DNA from: an uncultured Clostridia bacterium | Lineage (GTDB): Bacteria > Bacillota > Clostridia > Oscillospirales > Ruminococcaceae | DNA: 10,513 bases | Direction of reading: 5' to 3' | Assembly (NCBI GenBank): GCA_937871145.1 | Contig: CALMXN010000369.1 | Location: forward strand, 1-10,513 | Shown here: piece after piece, positions 4,847 through 10,513 of the stretch | Layout: each line of letters opens with the position of its first letter | How positions within the stretch are numbered: position 1 is the first letter of the stretch | Made by a program: the position numbers and the translations under genes | The notes under the pieces: model-generated | Database searches by the model: none | What the model saw: the letters and a program-made list of their open reading frames with translations, nothing else | What the model was told of the DNA's origin: nothing

Positions 4847-6361
4847 ATGGCAGATAAAATAAATTTTCTTGATGCAACAAATTACAGTGATGCACAGATC
4901 CCATCTGATCTTACACAGAGTCTTATTGATTTAAGATCTATTATGAGCAATTCCTCCGATCTTATGATAAATACTGTTACTATTTCAGGGCACAACAGTG
5001 CAATAATCTGCTGTGAAGGAATGGTTTCAACAGACTCAAGCACTGAGCTTATTTTTCATCCGCTTATGAATTTAAAATTACCTCAATATTCAAAGCCAGA
5101 GGATGTTTTTGAATATATACAAAAGTATGGAATTCTTACCTTTGACAGGACAACGATAATTACTTTCGGACAGTTGATAAGATTCATTATGTCAGGATTT
5201 GTTGCTGTATTGGTAAACGGCGCTTCAGGGGCAATCGTTCTCGGCGTTCAGGGCTATGACAAAAGAGGAGTTTCAGAGCCGACAACAGAAGTCAATGTCC
5301 TTGGAGCACAGGATGGTTTTGTTGAAACTGTAAGAGTGAATATGTCACTCATCAGAAGAAGAATGAAAACGCCGTTGCTTAAATTCGACTTATTTCAGAT
5401 GGGCGAAAAGAGCAAGACAGATGTGTGTCTTGTATATATGACCGATAAGGCACCGAAAAAGCTTGTCAATCAGATTAAAAACAGTCTTAATAAGGCCTCA
5501 CTTGAGGTAGTTCTTTCAAGCGGGTATGTCTCACCTTTTCTTGAGGGACAGCCTCTTTCGGTCTTTTCGGGAGTTTCCACTACACAACGTCCTGATGTGC
5601 TTTGTGCAAAGGTGAATGAGGGGCGTGTTGCCCTGCTTATTGATGGAACACCTTTTGCACTTATTGCCCCTTCTCTGTTCATCGAAAACTTTCAGACTGT
5701 TGATGATTATTCAAACCGACCTTTTTATGGGACATATATACGCTGGCTAAAGTACTTTGCATTTATCCTTGCAACAGTATTGCCCGGGTTTTATGTGGCA
5801 ATCATTAATTTTCATCCTGAAATGTTCACGCATACATTATTGCTTAATCTTATATCGTCAAAGCTTATGACACCGTATTCGCTGACGGTTGAGGCGCTTA
5901 TTATAACGATTCTTTATGAAATAATGAGGGAAGCTGGAATAAGGCTCCCGAGAGTTGTCGGAGCAGCTATTGGAATAGTCGGTGGTCTTGTTATCGGTGA
6001 AGCTGCAGTTTCTTCAGGACTGATCAGTGCACCTTTGCTGATTGTTTTAGGACTTACTGCATCATCTTCATTTGTAATATCAGGGCTTAATCAGCAGACT
6101 TCGATACTGAGAATAGTGTATATTCTTGCTGGCGGTTTATCAGGACTTTACGGGATAGCAATAGTAACAGCCTTTCTGATTTTTAATGTCTGCGATATGG
6201 AAACCTTCGGGATTCAGTATATGGCACCGCTTTCACCTTTCACTCCAAAGGCAATGAGGGATGTTTTTGTAAGAATGGGATTTAAAAAGCTTCAAAGCGA
6301 TAATGTCAAGGTTTCTACCCTCAACGGCGTGACAAGATATGATGATAATACACAGAAATAA
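4847..6361 (+). CDS. gerA: Spore germination protein, GerA family (A subunit of a germinant receptor)
   Basis: This is the A subunit of a nutrient germinant receptor of the spore inner membrane; GerA subunits form oligomeric ion channels opened by germinants (recent family knowledge). The N-terminal soluble region covers residues 1 to about 295, with the family segment EPTTEVNVLGAQDGFVETVR at 144-163 and RRRMKTPLLKFD following. The C-terminal membrane domain has spans near 301-321, 345-360, 370-390, 395-413 and 421-447, including EIMREAGIRLPR (358-369) and GIVGGLVIGEAAVSSG (376-391). The PLSPF motif is at 461-465. The 504-aa length is typical. GAAAGGG (4834-4840) is 6 nt before the ATG. It is the first gene of the gerA-gerB-gerC order. 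Oddity: the usual RGP[RK] of the signature reads LGAQ (152-155). A SpoVAF assignment is disfavoured because gerB and gerC follow and no spoVA genes are present. Confidence 0.95.
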   Translation: MADKINFLDATNYSDAQIPSDLTQSLIDLRSIMSNSSDLMINTVTISGHNSAIICCEGMVSTDSSTELIFHPLMNLKLPQYSKPEDVFEYIQKYGILTFDRTTIITFGQLIRFIMSGFVAVLVNGASGAIVLGVQGYDKRGVSEPTTEVNVLGAQDGFVETVRVNMSLIRRRMKTPLLKFDLFQMGEKSKTDVCLVYMTDKAPKKLVNQIKNSLNKASLEVVLSSGYVSPFLEGQPLSVFSGVSTTQRPDVLCAKVNEGRVALLIDGTPFALIAPSLFIENFQTVDDYSNRPFYGTYIRWLKYFAFILATVLPGFYVAIINFHPEMFTHTLLLNLISSKLMTPYSLTVEALIITILYEIMREAGIRLPRVVGAAIGIVGGLVIGEAAVSSGLISAPLLIVLGLTASSSFVISGLNQQTSILRIVYILAGGLSGLYGIAIVTAFLIFNVCDMETFGIQYMAPLSPFTPKAMRDVFVRMGFKKLQSDNVKVSTLNGVTRYDDNTQK

Positions 6362-6372
6362 AAGGAGCAGAT

Positions 6373-7437
6373 ATGAAAAAAATCAGCTATGGGCAGGTAA
6401 TTTTTCTTCTCTTTATCTGCAGAGTATTTAGAACACTCACGTTCAATCCTTTCAGAGATACAAACAGCGGAGTTTTAATGTGGTCAATTCTGATATCAAC
6501 CGTATTGCAGATGATAATACTGCTCCCCTTGTTTTATATTTATAATAAGCATCCCGGCAAAAGTGTGGACGAGCTTGCTTTTGGAATTTCAAAACCAGTG
6601 GGATATATTATTACAGCAGTTTATGCATTGTATTTTATTCTTCTGGCAGGCAGGGCAATAAAATATTTCACTTATTTTATGACCGATATGTTCCCTTCAA
6701 TAAAAAACTATTATTTTATTGCAATAACAATAGTGATTGTCGCAGGCTATGGAGCATTTGTCGGGGTGGAAGCTTTGGGAAGAAGCTCTATCTTCATTTC
6801 TTTTATTTTTATAGCAATGATTATTGTTATGATTATTACCGCACAGGGCAAAATGGAAAAGATTAATCTTGATATTGCTGTACAGAATCCTGCCGATGAT
6901 ATCTTTTCATGTGTTTTAAAAGAACTTGGTATGAATTCGGAGCTTACGACTTTTGCATTATTGCTCCCTTATATAAAATCAGATATAAAAAAAGCAGGGT
7001 TTATACTTCTTGGAATGAAGCTTGTTGTTCTTGAAGTAATAGTATTTATTTATACAACCCTTCTCGGCGATTATATAAAGCTTGCGAGAATACCGTTGTT
7101 TGTTGTCGGTTCATATTCAAAAACAAAGTTCATTGAAAGATTTGATGCACTTTATATGCTGGAGTGGACATTGTGTGCAGCGCTGACGGTCGGCTTGTTC
7201 ATTTTTCTTGCCTCAAAAGGCATAAAACGGATGATTGTCAGGGTGAAGGACACTTACATTGTTCTTGGTGTTGCATTGGTATGCCTTGGCGTGAACTTTC
7301 TACTCTCACTTTCACACAAGCCTTTTGATATGATGCTCGATAAGTGGTTCACGTCAATTCTGATGATTGTGCTGGCCTGTATATTGCCATCATTAATTTT
7401 ATTAGTATTAAAAGCAATGAAAACTAAAGCAGAATAA
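6373..7437 (+). CDS. gerB: Spore germination permease, GerB family (B subunit)
   Basis: GerB proteins are amino acid-polyamine-cation permease-fold membrane proteins that bind the germinant and gate the receptor. The 354-aa sequence is hydrophobic throughout, with about ten spans, for example around residues 36-57, 74-93, 114-130, 136-156 and 213-233. Family segments include GAFVGVEALGRSS (near 132-144) and RFDALYMLEWTLCAALTVG (near 256-274), which match the conserved glycine/glutamate and arginine/tryptophan positions of the family. The ribosome site AAAGGAG (6361-6367) overlaps the gerA stop codon and lies 5 nt before the ATG, so translation is tightly linked to gerA. The specific germinant cannot be predicted from the sequence. 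Confidence 0.93.
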   Translation: MKKISYGQVIFLLFICRVFRTLTFNPFRDTNSGVLMWSILISTVLQMIILLPLFYIYNKHPGKSVDELAFGISKPVGYIITAVYALYFILLAGRAIKYFTYFMTDMFPSIKNYYFIAITIVIVAGYGAFVGVEALGRSSIFISFIFIAMIIVMIITAQGKMEKINLDIAVQNPADDIFSCVLKELGMNSELTTFALLLPYIKSDIKKAGFILLGMKLVVLEVIVFIYTTLLGDYIKLARIPLFVVGSYSKTKFIERFDALYMLEWTLCAALTVGLFIFLASKGIKRMIVRVKDTYIVLGVALVCLGVNFLLSLSHKPFDMMLDKWFTSILMIVLACILPSLILLVLKAMKTKAE

Positions 7438-7447
7438 GAGGTTGCTT

Positions 7448-8596
7448 ATGAAAAAAATAATTTCAGTGCTTGTGGTCTTTTCAATGCTTATATGTATGTC
7501 AGGGTGCTCAGGCACGACAGATATTGAGAAAAGAGCAATAGTACAGATAGTTGGAATAGATATTGAAAATAAACAGTATAAGGTTTCAATGCAGATTTTT
7601 GCACCTGACGGAGAAATGCTTGAGAAGAAGGGCGGTGCAAAGGCCGATGTCGTTACAGGAACAGGTAACAGCATTTATTTTGCTATAAAGGAAATTGAAA
7701 TGAAAACGGGAAAAGAGGTCTTTCTCGGGCATAATATGCTGCTCTTTTTAGGTGAAAGCGCCCGTAATGAGAATATCAACGATCTTCTTGAGTACTTCAC
7801 ACAGAGTGAGTATGTATTCCCTGGTCTTGATATTGTTATGACTAACGGAAAAGCTTATGATTTTGTATCGTTAAAGTTATCAACAGGGCTTATAAGCTCA
7901 CAGACAATGGAAGATATCCTTAAAGTCAGCATTCAGAACGGCAACGCAAAAAGAGCACAGCTTGCACAGGTTGTAGCCGATGTAAGACAGATACAGAAAA
8001 CTACTGCTATTCCTATTGTTGATATAACAGAAATTGCACAGGATGTTCAAGTCAATTCTGATAGTGAGGATAAAAAGACACAGGACACTAAGGTTTTGAG
8101 CTTCAGCAAGACAGCTGTTTTCAAGGATAACAGATATATTATGTCACTTGACAAGGAACAGACTATGGGCTTGAAATGGCTCACAAATGAAGTGAAAAAT
8201 GCATTTTCAAGCATTGATGTTAACGGAGTTCCAGTCGGAATAAGCATAGATAAAGCAAAAACCACCCTGCGCCCCCATATAACAGGTGACAAGGTGGTTA
8301 TAGATACACAGATAAAAATAAGTGCAACTGCGTCAGGCAATTTAAGTCTGATAAGTAAAAATAATTCTGAACTTGAAAGCCTTATTAAGAATAAAATCAA
8401 AAATCAGATTATTTCTCAATGCGAAAACACACAGAATATTCTTCTTAAAAAATATAAAGCTGATGTACTTGATATAGAAAAGCTTCTTCGGTATTATCAA
8501 AGAAGCTTCTATCTTGAATCACGTGATGACTATGAAAGAGTGCTCGAAAATACAAGCTATGACATTTCAATTAAATGCGATCTGGAAATTCATTAA
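7448..8596 (+). CDS. gerC: Spore germination lipoprotein, GerC family (C subunit)
   Basis: GerC is the lipid-anchored soluble subunit on the outer face of the spore inner membrane, needed for receptor assembly. The signal peptide is MKK followed by a hydrophobic core and a lipobox ending MSGC, with C20 as the lipidated cysteine. After it, TDIEKRAIVQIVGIDIE is the typical start of domain 1. The C-terminal GerC domain begins around residue 210 (SKTAVFKDNRYIMSLDKEQT) and continues to about 378. The length of 382 aa is usual. An in-frame TTG at 7442 would add two residues, but it overlaps the ribosome site AGAGG (7437-7441), so the ATG at 7448 (6 nt spacing) is chosen. It begins 10 nt after gerB and is the last gene of the operon. 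Its last 26 bases overlap a convergent small gene. Confidence 0.95.
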   Translation: MKKIISVLVVFSMLICMSGCSGTTDIEKRAIVQIVGIDIENKQYKVSMQIFAPDGEMLEKKGGAKADVVTGTGNSIYFAIKEIEMKTGKEVFLGHNMLLFLGESARNENINDLLEYFTQSEYVFPGLDIVMTNGKAYDFVSLKLSTGLISSQTMEDILKVSIQNGNAKRAQLAQVVADVRQIQKTTAIPIVDITEIAQDVQVNSDSEDKKTQDTKVLSFSKTAVFKDNRYIMSLDKEQTMGLKWLTNEVKNAFSSIDVNGVPVGISIDKAKTTLRPHITGDKVVIDTQIKISATASGNLSLISKNNSELESLIKNKIKNQIISQCENTQNILLKKYKADVLDIEKLLRYYQRSFYLESRDDYERVLENTSYDISIKCDLEIH

Positions 8597-8789
8597 TAAC
8601 AGATGCTGAAGAACTACTCGATGACGCATCTTTTTCGTAATTGTCCATATTGTATTTATAAAGGAAAATAACAGTGAGTATACAAAGTACTGCAACAATC
8701 CAGTAGATTACTGCCTGCTTTGGGCCGATTATTTTAAGCTTTTCCGGCTTTTTGTCATTCTTGTTATCAGGTATATTTTTTTCTGCCAT
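8571..8789 (-). CDS. Small single-span membrane protein, unrecognised
   Basis: I do not recognise this 72-aa protein. Residues 1-24 are hydrophilic and lysine-rich (KNDKKPEKLK). Residues about 26-44 form one strong hydrophobic helix (AVIYWIVAVLCILTVIFLY). The tail (45-72) is acidic and polar, with six consecutive serines at 56-61. By the positive-inside rule the N terminus is cytoplasmic and the serine tail outside, or in the intermembrane space if made in a spore. Support for a real gene comes from a ribosome site (AAAGGAC, about 10 nt before the ATG), an upstream promoter candidate, and a sensible membrane topology. It is convergent with gerC, overlapping its last 26 bases, and divergent from the asp23-fakA operon. 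The function is unknown. Confidence 0.72.
   Translation of the reverse strand: MAEKNIPDNKNDKKPEKLKIIGPKQAVIYWIVAVLCILTVIFLYKYNMDNYEKDASSSSSSASVINEFPDRI
8601..8636 (+). terminator. Weak candidate terminator of the ger operon
   Basis: AGATGC (8601-8606) and GCATCT (8626-8631) form a 6-bp stem with a 19-nt loop, followed by TTTTT (8631-8635). It lies 5 nt after the gerC stop and inside the serine-run codons of the opposing small gene. The long loop makes it weak, but no other terminator is visible for the operon. Confidence 0.35.
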
Positions 8790-8809
8790 ATATCTTTGTC
8801 CTTTCAGTT

Positions 8810-8837
8810 TTTATAATATAGTATCATATTTTATCAA
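8810..8837 (-). promoter_or_regulatory. Candidate sigma-A promoter of the small membrane protein gene
   Basis: On the minus strand TTGATA (8832-8837) and TATAAA (8810-8815) are 16 bp apart, each matching five of six consensus bases. The start would be near 8803, just before the ribosome site, so the leader would be very short (about 14 nt). Confidence 0.4.
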
Positions 8838-8890
8838 TATAAACAAGCATATTGCTAAGAAAACCTTACCAATATTATTTATTTTAATAC

Positions 8891-8919
8891 TTGAAAGATA
8901 AAAACAAATATGCTACAAT
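8891..8919 (+). promoter_or_regulatory. Sigma-A promoter of the asp23-fakA operon
   Basis: TTGAAA (8891-8896), a 17-bp spacer and TACAAT (8914-8919) each match five of six bases. TG at 8911-8912 supplies an extended -10 (TGcTACAAT). The start is expected near 8926, giving a leader of about 27 nt. Confidence 0.75.
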
Positions 8920-8952
8920 ATTAAAAATGCGTGTTTTAAGGGAGTGTTTTCT

Positions 8953-9303
8953 TTGATTAAGGTTGAAAATCATTTAGGTTCAATTGATGTTTCAAACGAA
9001 TATCTCACGGCTCTGATCGGACATACCGCCATGAACTGTTTTGGTGTTGTCCAGATGAACCCATTCGGACCAAAGCAAGGGGTTCTTTCATTGCTGGATA
9101 AAAACCGCGCTATTGATAAAGGTGTAATAATCCGTCTTATAAAAGACAAGTTAGTTATCGACCTTCACATTACCGTATCATATGGTGTCAACATATCAGC
9201 TATCGTTGATAGCATTATCAATAAGGTTAGATATGCTGTTGAAGAAGAAACAGGTCTGACGGTTTTAAAAATAAATGTATTTATTGATGGCATGAAGTCA
9301 TAA
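8953..9303 (+). CDS. Asp23/Gls24 family protein (YloU-like)
   Basis: This 116-aa protein belongs to the Asp23/Gls24 (DUF322) family, small alpha/beta proteins tied to the cell envelope and stress in Firmicutes. It begins IKVENHLGSIDVSNEYLTAL after the initiator, the usual opening of the YloU branch, and includes a cysteine at NCFGV (about 29-33). No membrane span is present. I chose the TTG at 8953 because the ribosome site AAGGGAG (8938-8944) lies 8 nt upstream. The in-frame GTG at 8944 overlaps that site and would add three residues unlike the family. It is followed after 15 nt by the fakA-type gene, the same order as yloU-yloV in many Firmicutes, usually near rpmB. Why these two are linked is not well understood. 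Confidence 0.88.
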   Translation: MIKVENHLGSIDVSNEYLTALIGHTAMNCFGVVQMNPFGPKQGVLSLLDKNRAIDKGVIIRLIKDKLVIDLHITVSYGVNISAIVDSIINKVRYAVEEETGLTVLKINVFIDGMKS

Positions 9304-9318
9304 CAAGGGGGAACTTTT

Positions 9319-10513
9319 GTGATAAAAGGAAGCGTGCTTCGTGACGCATTTATGTCAGGAGCTATAACAATTGCGAACAACAAAAGATCAGTAGATGAAC
9401 TTAACGTATATCCTGTACCGGATGGTGACACAGGAACAAATATGTCAATGACCATGAGCGCAGCTTTGAGAGAGCTTGAGAGAATGGATGACAATGCCAG
9501 CGTTGCTCAGGTTGCAGAAGTAACTGCGTCTGCTCTTCTTCGTGGTGCAAGGGGTAACTCAGGAGTTATCACTTCACTTATATTCAGAGGATTTGCAAAA
9601 GGCTTTGCTGGTCAGAAAACCGCTTCATGTGAAACAATAGCGAATGCACTTGAACTTGGTGTTGATGGTGCATATAAGGCTGTAATGAAGCCAACAGAAG
9701 GAACAATACTTACCGTAGCAAGATTATCCGCTGTAAAAGCACGGGAGCTTGTTGCAACAATAACTGATCCTGTTGAATTATGGGAAAAGGTTTGTGAGGA
9801 AGCTGAAGCTACTCTTGAAAAAACACCGGAGATGCTCCCTGTACTTAAAAAAGCAGGTGTTGTTGATGCCGGAGGAAAAGGCTTATTGATTATCTATAAG
9901 GCTATTCTTGATGTATTCAAGGGCGAAGAAATCGCAAAGTCTGCTGATAGCACGACATCAAAACCAATTACTATAGAAAACTTCTCAACCACAGTCGGTG
10001 AATTTGATGAAGAAATCAACTTCACATACTGTACTGAATTTATTGTTCAGAAAATGGAAGGCTGCGCTGATGCATTAAAGCTCAGAGCATACCTTGAAAC
10101 AATCGGTGACTGTGTTGTTGTTGTTGAAGACGATGACATAATAAAAATCCACGTTCATACAGACCACCCAGGTAAAGCTTTTGAAGAAGGTCTGTTGTTC
10201 GGTTCTCTTATCAACATGAAGATCGAAAACATGAGAGAACAGCATAAGGATAAAGAGAAAATTGCAAAAATGGCACAGAAGCAGGAATTCATCCCTGCTG
10301 AACCTGAAAAGGAATTCGGATTTGTTGCCGTTGCTGCTGGTGTTGGAATAGAAGAAATGTTCAAGGATATCGGAGTTGACGTCGTAGTAAAAGGCGGACA
10401 GACTATGAATCCAGCAACAGATGATATTCTTGCTGCTATAAATGCCTGCCCATCTGAAGTTGTTTTTGTTCTTCCAAATAACAAGAATATCATTATGGCC
10501 GCAGAACAGGCTG
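9319..10513 (+). CDS. fakA: DAK2-domain fatty acid kinase subunit (FakA/YloV-like), 3' end beyond window
   Basis: FakA phosphorylates fatty acids bound to a FakB partner, feeding exogenous fatty acids into phospholipid synthesis; it acts in the cytosol. The reading frame starts at GTG 9319, with AAGGGGG (9305-9311) 7 nt upstream, and stays open to the window end (398 full codons). The family is about 550 aa, so roughly a quarter is missing. Residues 1 to about 200 form the DhaL/DAK2 nucleotide-binding domain, with PVPDGDTGTNM (33-43, D35 and D37 binding Mg-ATP) and RGARGNSGVI near 75-84. The middle domain has YCTEFIVQ and IKIHVHTDHPG; C238, H278 and H280 match the metal-binding Cys and His pair described for S. 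aureus FakA. A third domain begins near residue 330 (EFGFVAVAAG). No FakB is in the window. Dihydroxyacetone kinase is unlikely given the fused middle domain. Confidence 0.93.
   Translation, partial: MIKGSVLRDAFMSGAITIANNKRSVDELNVYPVPDGDTGTNMSMTMSAALRELERMDDNASVAQVAEVTASALLRGARGNSGVITSLIFRGFAKGFAGQKTASCETIANALELGVDGAYKAVMKPTEGTILTVARLSAVKARELVATITDPVELWEKVCEEAEATLEKTPEMLPVLKKAGVVDAGGKGLLIIYKAILDVFKGEEIAKSADSTTSKPITIENFSTTVGEFDEEINFTYCTEFIVQKMEGCADALKLRAYLETIGDCVVVVEDDDIIKIHVHTDHPGKAFEEGLLFGSLINMKIENMREQHKDKEKIAKMAQKQEFIPAEPEKEFGFVAVAAGVGIEEMFKDIGVDVVVKGGQTMNPATDDILAAINACPSEVVFVLPNNKNIIMAAEQA

Noticed and set aside
4847..6361. SpoVAF identity for the GerA-family gene
   Set aside because: GerB and GerC genes follow directly and no spoVA genes are present, so a full germinant receptor is the better reading.
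7442..7447. TTG start for the GerC lipoprotein
   Set aside because: It overlaps the AGAGG ribosome site; the ATG at 7448 has proper spacing and gives a normal signal peptide.
8944..8952. GTG start for the Asp23-family protein
   Set aside because: The GTG shares bases with the AAGGGAG site; the TTG at 8953 has 8-nt spacing and matches the family N terminus.
10155..10493. 112-codon minus-strand frame inside fakA
   Set aside because: It is an antisense shadow of a clearly coding FakA frame with intact motifs.
1..10513. CRISPR array, tRNA, rRNA, transposon or phage genes, toxin-antitoxin pair
   Set aside because: No spaced direct repeats, cloverleaf-like sequence, transposase or integrase motifs, or toxin-antitoxin gene pairs were seen on either strand.

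Overview
This AT-rich window looks like chromosomal core sequence from an endospore-forming member of the Clostridia, most likely Oscillospirales/Ruminococcaceae-like. The evidence is a SpoVT regulator, a complete gerA-gerB-gerC germinant-receptor operon, an NrdR preceded by a DUF6514-type protein, and Gram-positive style ribosome binding sites and sigma-A promoters. The taxonomic guess is inference from gene content and protein style. No CRISPR array, tRNA, rRNA, transposase or phage gene was seen.

Layout. (1) At 101-643 (-) spoVT is divergent from an L-lactate dehydrogenase at 794-1738 (+). Their shared 150-bp spacer holds several inverted repeats, and ldh ends in a clear terminator. (2) A textbook sigma-A promoter drives a sugar-phosphate isomerase/epimerase-like TIM-barrel protein (1905-2696). 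The start region of this transcript carries two sites resembling tandem NrdR boxes. It is followed by a DUF6514-type small protein (2881-3225) and the ribonucleotide reductase repressor NrdR (3246-3689), which share an operon. (3) On the minus strand, a DUF421/YetF-like membrane protein (4060-4740) and a DUF4363 protein (3686-4063) are translationally coupled. They run tail to tail into nrdR with a 4-nt overlap of stop codons. (4) Divergent from these is the gerABC-type operon (4847-8596). (5) A 72-codon single-span membrane protein on the minus strand (8571-8789) overlaps the end of gerC. (6) A strong promoter then drives an Asp23/Gls24-family protein (8953-9303, TTG start) and a FakA/YloV-type fatty acid kinase subunit (from 9319, GTG start), cut by the window end.

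How the parts fit. SpoVT controls late forespore genes. GerA/B/C assemble in the spore inner membrane to sense germinants. DUF421 proteins have been linked to spore membrane properties in Bacillus, so the DUF421-DUF4363 pair beside gerABC may belong to the same spore-membrane programme (inference). NrdR controls dNTP synthesis; the candidate NrdR boxes just upstream suggest that it may also control the neighbouring transcript. Nothing in the window is clearly a new defence or mobile system. The items most worth a second look are the candidate NrdR-box pair, the DUF421/DUF4363/ger neighbourhood, the altered GerA signature, and the small Ser-tailed membrane protein.
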